64,000 bases of DNA from the NCBI GenBank assembly GCA_020059465.1, contig JAGVBZ010000042.1, positions 1 to 64,000 of the forward strand. The letters run 5' to 3'. Below are positions 40,675 to 49,751 of this stretch, in pieces. A model generated the notes under the pieces. It did not search any database, was not told the DNA's origin, and was given only the letters and a program-made list of their open reading frames with translations. Both the position numbers and the translations under genes were made by a program. Each line of letters begins with the position of its first letter. Position 1 is the first letter of the stretch. The DNA is from Brevinematales bacterium (lineage in GTDB: Bacteria > Spirochaetota > Brevinematia > Brevinematales > GWF1-51-8).

Positions 40675-41025
40675 ATGGAAGCGAAAGCAATCGGGAGATA
40701 TCTCCGCATTTCTGTACTGAAGCTGAGAAAAATTATCAATATCGTACGCGGTAAAAGTGTAAAAGACGCGCTTGCGATGCTGCGTGTATTGCCGAACAAA
40801 GGCGCGAAGATGGCATATAAAGTGATTCATTCGGCGCAGGCAAACTATAAAAATGTTTACCCCGAAGAGACCGCCGATGGTCTTGTGATCACTAAAATTT
40901 GCGCGGATCAGGCGCCTTATCTGAAAAGATGGCTTCCCCGTGCGAGAGGCCGTGCGGATATGCTGATGAAGGGTAATTCGCATTTGATAGTAACAGTTGC
41001 GCTTCCCGCGCCTGAAGAGAAGTAG
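40675..41025 (+). CDS. rplV: 50S ribosomal protein L22
   Basis: A 116-residue protein whose long loop lines the exit tunnel. It has KAIGRYLRISVLKLRKIINIVRG and the loop tip LKRWLPRARGRADML with no deletion of the type linked to macrolide resistance. Its ribosome site is weak (AGGAT). Confidence 0.97.
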   Translation: MEAKAIGRYLRISVLKLRKIINIVRGKSVKDALAMLRVLPNKGAKMAYKVIHSAQANYKNVYPEETADGLVITKICADQAPYLKRWLPRARGRADMLMKGNSHLIVTVALPAPEEK

Positions 41026-41040
41026 TAAGGAGAATTTCCG

Positions 41041-41655
41041 ATGGGACAGAAAGTTAATCCCCAGAGCATTCGCATAGGAGTTATTCGCACATGGGATTCT
41101 ATGTGGTTCAGCGAGAAGGAATATGTTAATTATCTGAAAGAGGATTTTATCATCCGGAAGTATCTTAAAAAAGAATACGGCCGGGCGTTTATATCTCGAA
41201 TTGAAATCGCTCGTTTTCCGCAGTTGGTCAATGTGACCGTAAGCTGCGCGAAACCGGGTATCCTGATCGGCCGCAAGGGCGCGGAGATCGAGGAACTCAA
41301 CAAGAAACTCGAAAAACTTGTCCCGAATAAAAAGATCAATCTTTCCGTGAAGGAAATAAAAGTTCCCGAGCTTGACGCATCGGTCGCCGGGCAGGATATA
41401 GCCCGCCAGATCGAACGCCGTATTTCGTATAAGCGCGCGATCCGTATGGCGATCAAGAATTCGATGAAAGCCGGGGCGAAGGGTATAAAAATCCGTATTT
41501 CAGGCCGTCTCAACGGAGCTGAAATCGCACGTACAGAAGAATTTAAAGAGGGTAGAATCCCGTTGAGCACTCTCAACGCGGATATCGATTACTGCGTTTC
41601 CCTGTCCTATACGGAAATGGGTGTGGTTGGTATCAAAGTGTGGATCTGCCGGTAA
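41041..41655 (+). CDS. rpsC: 30S ribosomal protein S3
   Basis: A 204-residue mRNA-entry protein. MGQKVNPQSIRIGVIRTWDS and the KH domain with GILIGRKGAEIEELNKKL are present, and the C-terminal domain ends at VVGIKVWICR. It is shorter than the 230-residue E. coli form because the charged tail is absent. AAGGAG precedes the ATG. Confidence 0.98.
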   Translation: MGQKVNPQSIRIGVIRTWDSMWFSEKEYVNYLKEDFIIRKYLKKEYGRAFISRIEIARFPQLVNVTVSCAKPGILIGRKGAEIEELNKKLEKLVPNKKINLSVKEIKVPELDASVAGQDIARQIERRISYKRAIRMAIKNSMKAGAKGIKIRISGRLNGAEIARTEEFKEGRIPLSTLNADIDYCVSLSYTEMGVVGIKVWICR

Positions 41656-41676
41656 ACATAGAATAAGGAGACAACG

Positions 41677-42093
41677 ATGCTTTTCCCGAATAAGACAAAA
41701 TACCGCAAGCAGCAGCGCGGCGGAACGATAAAGGGCAACGCAAACAAGGGCGACAAGGTAAATTTCGGTGATTTCGGGATTATCGCGCTCGAGCCGAAAT
41801 GGATCACCGAACGCCAGATCGAGGCCGCCCGTGTAGCCGCAAACCGTAAGCTCACCAAGGGTGCGAAGATGTGGATACGTGTATTTCCCGATAAGCCTTA
41901 CACGGCGAAAGGGGAAGGCGTACGTATGGGTAAAGGTAAAGGCCAGCCCGAGGGTTGGGTGGCGGTTGTCAAGCCCGGACGTGTCATGTTCGAGGTAGGC
42001 GGCGTAGATGAAGCGACCGCGAAGGCGGCGTTCAGACTCGCAGGACACAAACTTCCGATACTTGTGAAGTTTGTCTCGCGTGTTGGAATATAA
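41677..42093 (+). CDS. rplP: 50S ribosomal protein L16
   Basis: A 138-residue protein that positions A-site tRNA. It has the start [31 protein letters not shown], the conserved Arg loop ([19 protein letters not shown]) and [12 protein letters not shown]. Strong AAGGAG precedes the ATG. Confidence 0.98.
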   Translation: MLFPNKTKYRKQQRGGTIKGNANKGDKVNFGDFGIIALEPKWITERQIEAARVAANRKLTKGAKMWIRVFPDKPYTAKGEGVRMGKGKGQPEGWVAVVKPGRVMFEVGGVDEATAKAAFRLAGHKLPILVKFVSRVGI

Positions 42094-42104
42094 GGGGTAC
42101 CGAA

Positions 42105-42341
42105 ATGTCGAAGAAAATGAAAGAACTTTTAGATTTGAATTCGGACGAACTGAAGAAGATGCGCGGCGATCTGCAGAACAAGATCATGCTGTTCCGCTTC
42201 AAATCGAAAATAGAGCCGCCGAAGAATTTTATGGAAAAGCGGGAAATGAAGAAAACGGTTTCCCGTATCAACACTATTTTAACGCAGTATGAAAAGAATG
42301 GCGAAGCCCCTGTCGCCGTAACGAATACGAAAAAGAAATAG
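42105..42341 (+). CDS. rpmC: 50S ribosomal protein L29
   Basis: A 78-residue two-helix protein near the tunnel exit. It has MKELLDLNSDELKKMRGDLQ and RREMKKTVSRINTI-type helices (here KREMKKTVSRINTILTQ). A short basic C-terminal tail (NGEAPVAVTNTKKK) extends the usual 65 or so residues. AAGGGG precedes the ATG. Confidence 0.96.
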   Translation: MSKKMKELLDLNSDELKKMRGDLQNKIMLFRFKSKIEPPKNFMEKREMKKTVSRINTILTQYEKNGEAPVAVTNTKKK

Positions 42342-42353
42342 GCCGAGGGAAAA

Positions 42354-42605
42354 ATGGAAACGAATAGAAAACAGATGACATGTCTTGTGGTCAGCGATAA
42401 GATGGAGAAATCTTGTGTTGTCGCGCACGACAGAAAGAAAAAACATCCCCTCTACGGGAAGTATGTGAAGATCAGAAAGAAATTTATGGTTCATGATGAG
42501 AATAACGAATGCCGCAAGGGCGATACTGTACTGATCGAGGAATCCAGGCCGCTGAGCAAAAACAAGCGCTGGACACTCGTGAAAGTTGTGACGAAAGCGG
42601 AGTAG
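42354..42605 (+). CDS. rpsQ: 30S ribosomal protein S17
   Basis: An 83-residue primary 16S binder with the OB-fold: [30 protein letters not shown], then [30 protein letters not shown] precedes the ATG; rplN follows after 10 bases. Confidence 0.98.
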   Translation: METNRKQMTCLVVSDKMEKSCVVAHDRKKKHPLYGKYVKIRKKFMVHDENNECRKGDTVLIEESRPLSKNKRWTLVKVVTKAE

Positions 42606-42615
42606 GAGGCGTCTT

Positions 42616-42984
42616 ATGATAATGCTCGGAACTCGCATGGATGTCGCTGACAACAGCGGTGCGAAAGAAATTGTTTGTATTCATGTAGAAGGAAGCTCCA
42701 AAAGACGTTATGCCCACGTCGGCGATACGGTTGTTGCGTCCGTAAAGACCGCTATCCCTAATTCGCCTATCAAGAAAGGTGAAGTCGTCCGCGCAGTTGT
42801 GGTGCGTACAAAAAAGGAACTAAACCGCCGGGACGGTTCGTCGATACGTTTCGATAGAAATTCCGCGGTTATTATAAACAAGCAGGGCGACCCTACCGGA
42901 ACCCGTATATTCGGCCCGGTAGCCCGCGAACTTCGTGAAAAGAATTTTATGAAGATCGTTTCCTTAGCCCCCGAAGTGTTTTAG
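42616..42984 (+). CDS. rplN: 50S ribosomal protein L14
   Basis: A 122-residue interface protein. It has [21 protein letters not shown], the [20 protein letters not shown] core and [22 protein letters not shown] at the end. The start is ATG 42616 by the AGGAGG seven bases upstream; Met codon 42622 is an alternative. Confidence 0.98.
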   Translation: MIMLGTRMDVADNSGAKEIVCIHVEGSSKRRYAHVGDTVVASVKTAIPNSPIKKGEVVRAVVVRTKKELNRRDGSSIRFDRNSAVIINKQGDPTGTRIFGPVARELREKNFMKIVSLAPEVF

Positions 42985-42993
42985 GAGAAGATG

Positions 42994-43320
42994 ATGCCAA
43001 AATTGAAAGTAAAAAAAGGCGATACGGTAATCGTAATAGCCGGAAGCGAGAAAGGTAAGAAGGGTGAAATCATCCGCGCCGTGCCGTCACAGAATAAAGT
43101 GGTGATCAAGGGCGTTAACTATGTAAAAAAGACGATTAAGAAATCTAAAGAAAACCCCAGCGGCGGATTTTTAGAGATCGAAGCGCCGATCCATGTTTCC
43201 AACGTGATGCTGTTTTGCCCGAAGAACGGGAAGGGAGTTCGCGTCGGATATACGACGAATAAGAACGGTGAAAAGAAACGCAAGGCCAGAGCCAAAGGCG
43301 TTGATTATATATTCGAATAA
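42994..43320 (+). CDS. rplX: 50S ribosomal protein L24
   Basis: A 108-residue assembly-initiator protein with a KOW motif: KVKKGDTVIVIAGSEKGKKGEI, then GFLEIEAPIHVSNVML. Two ATG codons stand in tandem (42991, 42994); the second is chosen because AGGAG is then six bases away rather than three. Confidence 0.97.
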   Translation: MPKLKVKKGDTVIVIAGSEKGKKGEIIRAVPSQNKVVIKGVNYVKKTIKKSKENPSGGFLEIEAPIHVSNVMLFCPKNGKGVRVGYTTNKNGEKKRKARAKGVDYIFE

Positions 43321-43339
43321 GCAGAGAGGTTGAAAAGCA

Positions 43340-44065
43340 ATGGCTGACAAGATAGAGAAACCGGCAAAGGATAGTGCTGCCGAGCCTAAAACAGAAAAGA
43401 AGACAGCGCCGAAAGCCGAAAAGGCTGCCGAGCCGAAGACCGAAAAGGCTTCAGCGCCGAAAGCTGAAAAAGCTGCCGAGCCGAAAGCCGAGAAAAAGTC
43501 TTCAGCGCCTAAGGAAAAGTACGTACCGAGATTAAGAGCGAAGTACGATAAAGAAGTGAAAAAGGCTTTAATGGAAGAATTTAAGTATTCTTCGCCCATG
43601 GCGTTACCGAAGGTCGAAAGAATCTCGGTAAATATGGGTGTAGGCGAGGCCATCAACGACAAAAATATACTTGACGCCGCCGCCGACGAACTTTCGCTGA
43701 TTGCCGGACAGCACGCGGTAAAGACTTTAGCAAGAAAGTCCATATCGAACTTCAAGCTCCGTCAGGGTATGCCCATCGGCGCGAGAGTCACGCTTCGCGG
43801 CGACCGGATGTACGATTTTCTTGATAAGCTGATCGCGGTGGCTCTCCCTCGTGTACGCGACTTCAACGGACTGAAGATGTCCAGTTTCGACGGACGCGGG
43901 AACTACAGCATGGGTTTGAAGGAACAGATAGTATTTCCCGAAATCGATTATGATAAAATCAGCAAGGTTCGCGGGATGGATATTACGATTGTGACTACGG
44001 CGAAGACGGACGAAGAGGCTTATAAGCTGCTGTCGTTTCTCGGCATGCCGTTTAAAGAAAAGTAA
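43340..44065 (+). CDS. rplE: 50S ribosomal protein L5 with low-complexity basic N-terminal extension
   Basis: 241 residues against a usual 180 or so. Residues about 60-241 are a normal L5 ([81 protein letters not shown]), which contacts 5S rRNA and P-site tRNA. Residues about 8-57 are a repetitive Lys/Ala/Glu/Pro tail: units resembling [16 protein letters not shown] occur three times. The reading frame, ribosome site (GAGAGG) and spacing from rplX support ATG 43340, so the tail appears to be translated. The repeated DNA could grow or shrink by slippage. Tail function is unknown. Confidence 0.96.
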   Translation: MADKIEKPAKDSAAEPKTEKKTAPKAEKAAEPKTEKASAPKAEKAAEPKAEKKSSAPKEKYVPRLRAKYDKEVKKALMEEFKYSSPMALPKVERISVNMGVGEAINDKNILDAAADELSLIAGQHAVKTLARKSISNFKLRQGMPIGARVTLRGDRMYDFLDKLIAVALPRVRDFNGLKMSSFDGRGNYSMGLKEQIVFPEIDYDKISKVRGMDITIVTTAKTDEEAYKLLSFLGMPFKEK

Positions 44066-44077
44066 GCGGAGGATTTG

Positions 44078-44263
44078 ATGGCCAAGACATCGATTGTCGA
44101 AAAGTGGAAAAGAACGCCTAAATTCAAGGTAAGAAAATATAACCGCTGCAATATCTGCGGGAGACCCCGCGGTTATATGCGCGATTTCGGGATATGCCGT
44201 ATTTGCTTTAGAAATTTCGCGAGCGAAGGGCTTATTCCCGGTGTGACCAAGTCCAGTTGGTAA
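44078..44263 (+). CDS. rpsZ: 30S ribosomal protein S14, zinc-binding type Z
   Basis: A 61-residue short S14. [20 protein letters not shown] gives the four-Cys zinc knuckle, and the protein ends [11 protein letters not shown]. The start is ATG 44078 behind GCGGAGG. The zinc-free, roughly 100-residue S14 paralogue is not in this operon. Confidence 0.98.
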   Translation: MAKTSIVEKWKRTPKFKVRKYNRCNICGRPRGYMRDFGICRICFRNFASEGLIPGVTKSSW

Positions 44264-44283
44264 AATGACAGACGGAGCGGAAA

Positions 44284-44670
44284 ATGGATAAGATCGCAGA
44301 TACCCTAACGAAAATAAGAAATGCCGGGGCAAGAAGAATTACCACGGTTGATGTAGCCAAGAATAACCTGATTGAGGATATATTGAAGATATTGAAAAAA
44401 GAAGGTTATATCATGGATTATTCGCAGAGTAAGGACTCCCCTTACGCATTTACCGTGATCCTGAAATATCAGGCGAACGGGAAATCCGTAATAGCGGGTC
44501 TGAGACGGGTCAGTCACCTGAGCCGCCGCGTTTATGTATCGAAGGATAAAATCCCCAGTGTGTATAATAATATGGGTGTGGCGATACTGACCACTTCGAA
44601 GGGTGTGCTGACTAATAAGGAAGCCCGCGCTATCGGTATCGGTGGCGAAGTTATCTGCTCGGTCTGGTAG
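44284..44670 (+). CDS. rpsH: 30S ribosomal protein S8
   Basis: A 128-residue 16S binder. It has DKIADTLTKIRNAGARRITTVDV, the KSVIAGLRRVSHLSRRVYV core and TTSKGVLTNKEARAIGIGGEVICSVW. In E. coli S8 represses the spc operon at rplE; no site was identified. ACGGAG precedes the ATG. Confidence 0.98.
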   Translation: MDKIADTLTKIRNAGARRITTVDVAKNNLIEDILKILKKEGYIMDYSQSKDSPYAFTVILKYQANGKSVIAGLRRVSHLSRRVYVSKDKIPSVYNNMGVAILTTSKGVLTNKEARAIGIGGEVICSVW

Positions 44671-44680
44671 GAGAGGAAAT

Positions 44681-45226
44681 ATGTCAAGATTAGCGAAAAA
44701 ACCTGTACATATTCCCCAGGGTGTCAACATCCGTATCGACGGGAACAGCATTCTGGTGGAAGGCCCGCTCGGAAAGTTGGAGGAGAAGTTTCTCCCTAAT
44801 TTTATCGGCATAAAAGTGGAAGACGGTAAGGCGATGATCGACCGGAAGAGCGATGTTAACACCGCGAGAGCGCTGCAGGGGCTTTATTGGTCGTTAATCC
44901 GTAATATGGTTATCGGTGTTACTCAGGGCTTCACTATTACAATGGAAATAAAAGGTATCGGTTATAAATGGGAAATGTCCGGGGATAATCTGATGATTAC
45001 AGCCGGTTTCTCGCATCCGATGAAGTTTCCCGTCCCGAAGGGCGTAAAAATGGCCACCGACGGAATTGCGCTTCTCAATATAACCGGCATCGATAAACAG
45101 ATAGTAGGGCAGGTTGCGGCGAATCTCCGTTTTATCCGTCCTCCCGAGCCTTATAAGGGCAAGGGTATCCGTTATAAGAACGAAATGATCCGGCTGAAAG
45201 AAGGGAAAGCCGGCGCTAAAAAATAG
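44681..45226 (+). CDS. rplF: 50S ribosomal protein L6
   Basis: A 181-residue protein near the sarcin-ricin loop with two homologous domains: LAKKPVHIPQGVNIRIDGNSI and GFTITMEIKGIGYKWEMSGD..., ending RPPEPYKGKGIRYKNEMIRLKEG. The start is ATG 44681, 10 bases after rpsH, with AGGAGAGG upstream; a longer in-frame start inside rpsH is rejected. Confidence 0.98.
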   Translation: MSRLAKKPVHIPQGVNIRIDGNSILVEGPLGKLEEKFLPNFIGIKVEDGKAMIDRKSDVNTARALQGLYWSLIRNMVIGVTQGFTITMEIKGIGYKWEMSGDNLMITAGFSHPMKFPVPKGVKMATDGIALLNITGIDKQIVGQVAANLRFIRPPEPYKGKGIRYKNEMIRLKEGKAGAKK

Positions 45227-45246
45227 ACAGTAAGGAGATTTGAAAG

Positions 45247-45615
45247 ATGATAGATGTTATCGCGCATAAAAATGTTCAATATACCAAGCGCCGTCTCCGC
45301 AGTAAGAAGCACCTGAAGACTGCGGCGGATCGTCCGAGGCTGATTGTGACCAAGACGAATAAATATATTTATGCTCAGGTTATCGACGATGCCACTCATA
45401 AGGTGATTTGCAGTATTTCGTCTGTTTCGAAGGAAATGGCCGATAAAAAGCTCGGAAAAAGCATCGAATCCGCCAAGGTTTTAGGCGAAGCGATTGCCAA
45501 GAAACTGAAGAGCAAAAAGATCGATAAAGTTGTTTTCGACAGAAACGGTTACCTGTATCATGGAAAGATAAAAGCGCTCGCGGATAGCTGCCGCGAGGGC
45601 GGAATACAGTTCTAA
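45247..45615 (+). CDS. rplR: 50S ribosomal protein L18
   Basis: A 122-residue 5S rRNA binder: RRLRSKKHLKTAADRPRLIVTKTNKYIYAQVIDD, then VVFDRNGYLYHGKIKALADSCREGGIQF. AAGGAG precedes the ATG. Confidence 0.98.
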   Translation: MIDVIAHKNVQYTKRRLRSKKHLKTAADRPRLIVTKTNKYIYAQVIDDATHKVICSISSVSKEMADKKLGKSIESAKVLGEAIAKKLKSKKIDKVVFDRNGYLYHGKIKALADSCREGGIQF

Positions 45616-45636
45616 AAAAAGAATTTGAGGTGAAAA

Positions 45637-46191
45637 ATGGCGGATAATAAAGGATCCAGGGACAGATTCAAAGACCGGAAAAAGGACAAAGTCGAAAGCG
45701 AATGGGAAGAGAGAGTTGTCAAACTTCGCCGTGTTGCTAAGGTAACCCGCGGAGGAAAACGTTTCCGGTTTAACGCAATTATCGTAGTCGGTAACGGCAA
45801 AGGATTGGTCGGAGTCGGTTACGGGAAGGCGAACGAATTAATGGATGCTATCCGTAAAGCTAAAGATAAAGCGATCAAGGAAGCTAAGCCCGTCTTAAGT
45901 AAGGGTTCGACTATTCCTCACGAGGTAGTCGGCCGCTTTAAAAGCGGCGAGGTCTGGATGAGTCCCGCGTCCCCCGGTACAGGTGTTATAGCAGGCGGAG
46001 CGGTCAGACCGGTTCTTGAAATGGTCGGTCTCAAGGACGTTCTCACCAAGTCCCTGCGTTCCAGTAACGCGTTTAACTTGGTGAAGGCGACGCTTCAGGG
46101 TTTGCATAACCTGATGGATGTAAAGAAGATTGCGGAAAAGCGCGGGAAGACAGTACAGGAAGTCTTCGGAATGCCGGCTAAAGCCGAATAA
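45637..46191 (+). CDS. rpsE: 30S ribosomal protein S5
   Basis: A 184-residue accuracy and mRNA-helicase protein. It has RVVKLRRVAKVTRGGKRFRFNAIIVVGNGKGLVGVGYGKA, the fold 2 HEVVGRFKSGEVWMSPASPGTGVIAGGAVR and LVKATLQGLHNLM. A charged N-terminal extension of about 22 residues precedes the core. rplO follows after 15 bases, where most bacteria have rpmD. Confidence 0.98.
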   Translation: MADNKGSRDRFKDRKKDKVESEWEERVVKLRRVAKVTRGGKRFRFNAIIVVGNGKGLVGVGYGKANELMDAIRKAKDKAIKEAKPVLSKGSTIPHEVVGRFKSGEVWMSPASPGTGVIAGGAVRPVLEMVGLKDVLTKSLRSSNAFNLVKATLQGLHNLMDVKKIAEKRGKTVQEVFGMPAKAE

Positions 46192-46206
46192 GCCTAGGAG
46201 AAAAAA

Positions 46207-46662
46207 ATGAACTATATAGAGATTAAGCCCGTTCCGGGATCGAAAAAAAGCCCCATTCGGCGCGGTAGAGGCGCAGGAAACGGTAAAGGTGTCCGTTGCG
46301 GACGCGGTAACAAGGGCCAGAAGGCCCGCGCGGGCGGCGGGGTACGTCTCGGATTTGAAGGCGGGCAGATGCCGTTATACCGCCGTATGCCGAAGCGCGG
46401 ATTTAAGAATGTTAATAAAGTATATTTTAATATCGTCAACCTTATTGACCTGACCTCGTTTAAGGAAGGTTCCGAGGTGACTATCGAAGCGATCAGAAAG
46501 GCGGGTTTGATAAAATCCAACAACGCTCCGGTAAAACTTTTAGCGAACGGTGAGCTTTCGGTCAAGGGGCTGAAAATTAAAGTGAATGCTTGTTCCGAAA
46601 CCGCGAAGCAGAAGGTTGAACAGTCCGGCGGTTCCGTAGAAATTATCGAATCCCAGCACTAG
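46207..46662 (+). CDS. rplO: 50S ribosomal protein L15
   Basis: A 151-residue late-assembly protein. It has the Gly-rich start KKSPIRRGRGAGNGKGVRCGRGNKGQKARAGGGVRLGFEGGQ..., RRMPKRGFKN and a C-terminal L15e-like domain (APVKLLANGELSVKGLKIKVN). AGGAG precedes the ATG. rpmD (L30) is absent between rpsE and this gene. Confidence 0.98.
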   Translation: MNYIEIKPVPGSKKSPIRRGRGAGNGKGVRCGRGNKGQKARAGGGVRLGFEGGQMPLYRRMPKRGFKNVNKVYFNIVNLIDLTSFKEGSEVTIEAIRKAGLIKSNNAPVKLLANGELSVKGLKIKVNACSETAKQKVEQSGGSVEIIESQH

Positions 46663-46670
46663 GAGAACTC

Positions 46671-48323
46671 ATGCTGAAGACACTCGTCGATATACTCAAG
46701 GTTCCGGATATTAGAAAGAAGATCTTTTTTACGATAGGTCTGATTGTTATCTATCGTATTGGGGTTTATATTCCCGTTCCGGGAATCAGTCTTTCTATCC
46801 TGCAGGATTTCCGTGCGGGCGCTGCCAGCAATCCGTGGACTGATTTTATCAGCTTGTTCACCGGCGGCGGTCTGAAGAACCTCTCCCTGTTCTCGCTCGG
46901 TATCATGCCTTACATCACGACGATGATTATCATGCAGCTGCTGACCTCGGTTGTTCCGCAGCTCGACGCGATGATGAAGGAAGGCCCCGAGGGCAGAAAG
47001 AAGTTCCAGCAGTTCGGCCGTATGGGTACGGTTCTGGTATCGATAGTTCAGGGTGTTATATACGGAAATAATATTATTGCAGATAACGCGGGAACGGCTC
47101 AGAAGTTTATTCTGATTGATAACTTTTCGTTCCTGATACTGTTTATTCTTTCGGTGACAGCGGGTACCCTGATACTGATGTGGATGGGCGAACAGATTAC
47201 GGAACGGGGTATCGGAAACGGTATATCGCTCATCATTATGTGCGGTATTATCGCGAGGCTTCCCGCAGCGATTTACCATCTTGCGACAACGTCCCCGGAT
47301 ACAATCAATGTGCTGATAGTTATTGCGTTATTCGCGATTGTTATCGGAGTAGTTGTTTTCGAGGAATCGGGTTTGCGCCGTATACCGGTGCAGTATGCAA
47401 AAAGAATGGTCGGTTCCGGCGGAGCCGGCGGCCAGGTGTCGTTTTTACCGTTCAAGGTAAACCCCACGGGTGTTATCCCTATTATCTTCGCCTCCGCCAT
47501 ACTGATGGTTCCGGCGCAGATATACCAGTTTATCGGGGAAGGGAATTATGAGGACACAAAAAAGATTAGTATAGCATCGCCCGGATTTGGTGATACCGCC
47601 GGATACCCGATGAACCTGAACGTTACGAATGTGATAAAAGAAGACGGCGCGCGGATGATTATCCTGCATTTCCCGTACTTCCGTTCAGAGAAAGGCAAAG
47701 ATATTCTTTACGTATATGACAAAACGATGAAATCTCCTCAGCAGTTGACGGGGAGTTTCGACGATAAAAGTGTGAGTGTCGCGGGCGATACCGCGTACCT
47801 GATATTTAAGACCGACGGACAGGGGTCGGAAGCCGGATGGCAGATCGATTCCATGCAGGTGCACGGCGTGAGCGGGGTCGCAAGATTTTTCAGCGATATC
47901 ACCAATGCCATGCTGCCGGGTAAACTCTGGTACTCGATCGTGTATTTCATGATGATCATATTCTTCGCGTACTTCTATACTGAAATCGAGTTGAACCCGC
48001 ACGATATCGCGGAGAACCTGAGAAAACAGGGCGGATTTATTCCGGGCATACGTCCGGGACAGAAGACGGAGGAGTATATCGGGTTCGTATTGAGCCGTAT
48101 CACTCTCCCCGGCGCGCTTTTCCTCGGATTTATCGCGCTTATGCCTTCGTTCGTTATTAACAGGCTGGAAATACCCCAGGACATGGGTTACCTCATGGGC
48201 GGTACGTCATTGCTGATTATGGTTGGTGTCGCGCTGGACAGCTTGAAACAGCTGGAATCGCACATGATGATGCATCATTTGGACGGGTTCCTGCATCATA
48301 AGAAAGCGCAGAAAAACAGATAG
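46671..48323 (+). CDS. secY: Preprotein translocase subunit SecY, with extracytoplasmic insertion
   Basis: 550 residues, against about 430-450 in most bacteria. Ten transmembrane segments can be followed. The start (DIRKKIFFTIGLIVIYRIGVYIPVPGI), plug region, GIGNGISLIIMCGI, TM7 (GVIPIIFASAILMVPAQIYQ) and the cytoplasmic loop NLRKQGGFIPGIRPGQKT are conserved. The extra length lies between TM7 and TM8 (about residues 290-415), the extracytoplasmic side. It reads as a soluble beta-rich domain (ARMIILHFPYFRSEKGKDILYV, TAYLIFKTDGQGSEAGWQID). SecY forms the protein-conducting channel with SecE. AGGAG precedes the ATG, and adk follows. Confidence 0.97.
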   Translation: MLKTLVDILKVPDIRKKIFFTIGLIVIYRIGVYIPVPGISLSILQDFRAGAASNPWTDFISLFTGGGLKNLSLFSLGIMPYITTMIIMQLLTSVVPQLDAMMKEGPEGRKKFQQFGRMGTVLVSIVQGVIYGNNIIADNAGTAQKFILIDNFSFLILFILSVTAGTLILMWMGEQITERGIGNGISLIIMCGIIARLPAAIYHLATTSPDTINVLIVIALFAIVIGVVVFEESGLRRIPVQYAKRMVGSGGAGGQVSFLPFKVNPTGVIPIIFASAILMVPAQIYQFIGEGNYEDTKKISIASPGFGDTAGYPMNLNVTNVIKEDGARMIILHFPYFRSEKGKDILYVYDKTMKSPQQLTGSFDDKSVSVAGDTAYLIFKTDGQGSEAGWQIDSMQVHGVSGVARFFSDITNAMLPGKLWYSIVYFMMIIFFAYFYTEIELNPHDIAENLRKQGGFIPGIRPGQKTEEYIGFVLSRITLPGALFLGFIALMPSFVINRLEIPQDMGYLMGGTSLLIMVGVALDSLKQLESHMMMHHLDGFLHHKKAQKNR

Positions 48324-48335
48324 ACGGAAGTGAAA

Positions 48336-48980
48336 ATGTATAATATCGTATTCATAGGGCCTCCCGGAGGCGGAAAAGGTACTCAGGCGGACATGGTCTG
48401 TAAACATCTCGGAATTCCTCATATCTCGACCGGCGATATATTCCGTGCGATGATCAAGGAAGGGAAATCGGAACTTGCCGATATGATACGCGGTTATATG
48501 AGCCGCGGCGAACTGGTTCCCGACGAGGCTGTTGTAGACGTATTATTCGACAGGATCAGCAAGCCCGACTGCAAGAACGGCTACCTGCTCGACGGATTTC
48601 CCCGCAGTCTCAATCAGGCGCAGGTGCTTGACGCGAAGCTGGCCGCGGCGCCGTTGACGCATGTATTTCTGATCGATGTGGACGAGGAACTTCTGATCAA
48701 GCGTCTTACCGGACGCCGTACAGCGGTAAAGAGCGGAAAGATATATAATATCTATTTCAATCCTCCGAAGGTCGAAGGAAAGTGCGACGAATCCGGCGAA
48801 GACCTGATTCTTCGCGACGACGATAAGCCCGAAACGGTCACCAACCGTTTGAAGGTATATAAAGACCAGACGGTCGCGGCGGTCAATTATTACAAAGAAA
48901 AGGGTGTTTTGAAAGTAATAAAAGGCGATAAGAACATAAATGAAGTATTTGCCGACATACAGGAGGTTTTAAAGTCTTGA
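48336..48980 (+). CDS. adk: Adenylate kinase
   Basis: A 214-residue enzyme interconverting ATP + AMP and 2 ADP. P-loop [17 protein letters not shown]-binding [13 protein letters not shown] and [10 protein letters not shown], and the [29 protein letters not shown] mark a full-length enzyme whose LID lacks the four-Cys zinc site. ATG 48336 fits ACGGAAG better than the GTG at 48330. Its stop overlaps the infA start by one base. Confidence 0.97.
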   Translation: MYNIVFIGPPGGGKGTQADMVCKHLGIPHISTGDIFRAMIKEGKSELADMIRGYMSRGELVPDEAVVDVLFDRISKPDCKNGYLLDGFPRSLNQAQVLDAKLAAAPLTHVFLIDVDEELLIKRLTGRRTAVKSGKIYNIYFNPPKVEGKCDESGEDLILRDDDKPETVTNRLKVYKDQTVAAVNYYKEKGVLKVIKGDKNINEVFADIQEVLKS

Positions 48981-49198
48981 TGGACAAAGAAGATGTCATC
49001 CGTCTTGACGGAACGGTCATCGAACAGCTACCCAACGCGATGTTCAGGGTAGAACTCGAGGGGAAACGCCAAATATTGGCACATATCTCGGGAAAAATGC
49101 GGATGAACTACATCAAGATCACCCCCGGAGATAAGGTAAATATCGAACTCTCTCCCTATGATTTGACCAAAGGGAGAATTGTGTATCGCTACAAATGA
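48980..49198 (+). CDS. infA: Translation initiation factor IF-1
   Basis: 72 residues, the standard length. OB-fold sequence [20 protein letters not shown]..., [49 protein letters not shown]. The ATG (48980) shares its A with the adk stop (TGATG); AGGAGG is 14 bases upstream. The map gene often found between adk and infA is absent. Confidence 0.98.
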   Translation: MDKEDVIRLDGTVIEQLPNAMFRVELEGKRQILAHISGKMRMNYIKITPGDKVNIELSPYDLTKGRIVYRYK

Positions 49199-49222
49199 CG
49201 GTAAAAGAATGAGAGGAAAAAT

Positions 49223-49351
49223 ATGAAAGTTCGTGCGTCAGTAAAACCGATTTGCGAGAAATGCCGTGTTATTAAACGGCATGGTGTTGTGCGTATTATT
49301 TGCGAGAATCCTAAGCACAAACAGCGTCAACGCGGTTCGAAACGGGTTTAA
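49223..49351 (+). CDS. rpmJ: 50S ribosomal protein L36
   Basis: A 42-residue zinc ribbon: [19 protein letters not shown], then [21 protein letters not shown]. The Cys-x2-Cys...Cys-x4-His zinc site is intact. It is about five residues longer at the C-terminus than the usual 37. GAGAGG precedes the ATG. Confidence 0.97.
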   Translation: MKVRASVKPICEKCRVIKRHGVVRIICENPKHKQRQRGSKRV

Positions 49352-49366
49352 CGGAGGAGGAATAGT

Positions 49367-49738
49367 ATGGCACGTATAGCAGGTCGGGAAGTACCCAATC
49401 ATAAAACAACGATTATCGGTTTGACTTACATTTTCGGAGTCGGCAGTGCAACCGCTAAGAAAATAGTCGAGCTTGCGAAAGTGGAGCCGGATAAAAAAGT
49501 ATCGAGCCTGTCGGAAGACGAATTGGCCCGTATCAGGGAAGTAATCGAGAAGAACTTTAAAGTAGAAGGCGACCTCAGAACGGAAGTCGCGATGAACATT
49601 AAGCGTCTGATCGATATCGCGTGTTATCGCGGTCATAGACATAAAGTCGGTCTTCCAGTACGCGGACAGCGCACGAAGACCAACGCGAGAACCTGGAAAG
49701 GCCCTCGCCAGAACGCAATAGGCGCTAAAAAGAAATAA
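49367..49738 (+). CDS. rpsM: 30S ribosomal protein S13
   Basis: A 123-residue 30S head protein touching the P-site tRNA and 50S bridges: [56 protein letters not shown]. Strong GGAGGAGG precedes the ATG. Confidence 0.98.
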   Translation: MARIAGREVPNHKTTIIGLTYIFGVGSATAKKIVELAKVEPDKKVSSLSEDELARIREVIEKNFKVEGDLRTEVAMNIKRLIDIACYRGHRHKVGLPVRGQRTKTNARTWKGPRQNAIGAKKK

Positions 49739-49751
49739 CGGAGGATCATGA

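Noticed and set aside
43380-43520. Repetitive DNA in rplE considered as a frameshift or assembly artefact
   Set aside because: The frame stays open through all units into an intact L5 core with correct spacing on both sides.
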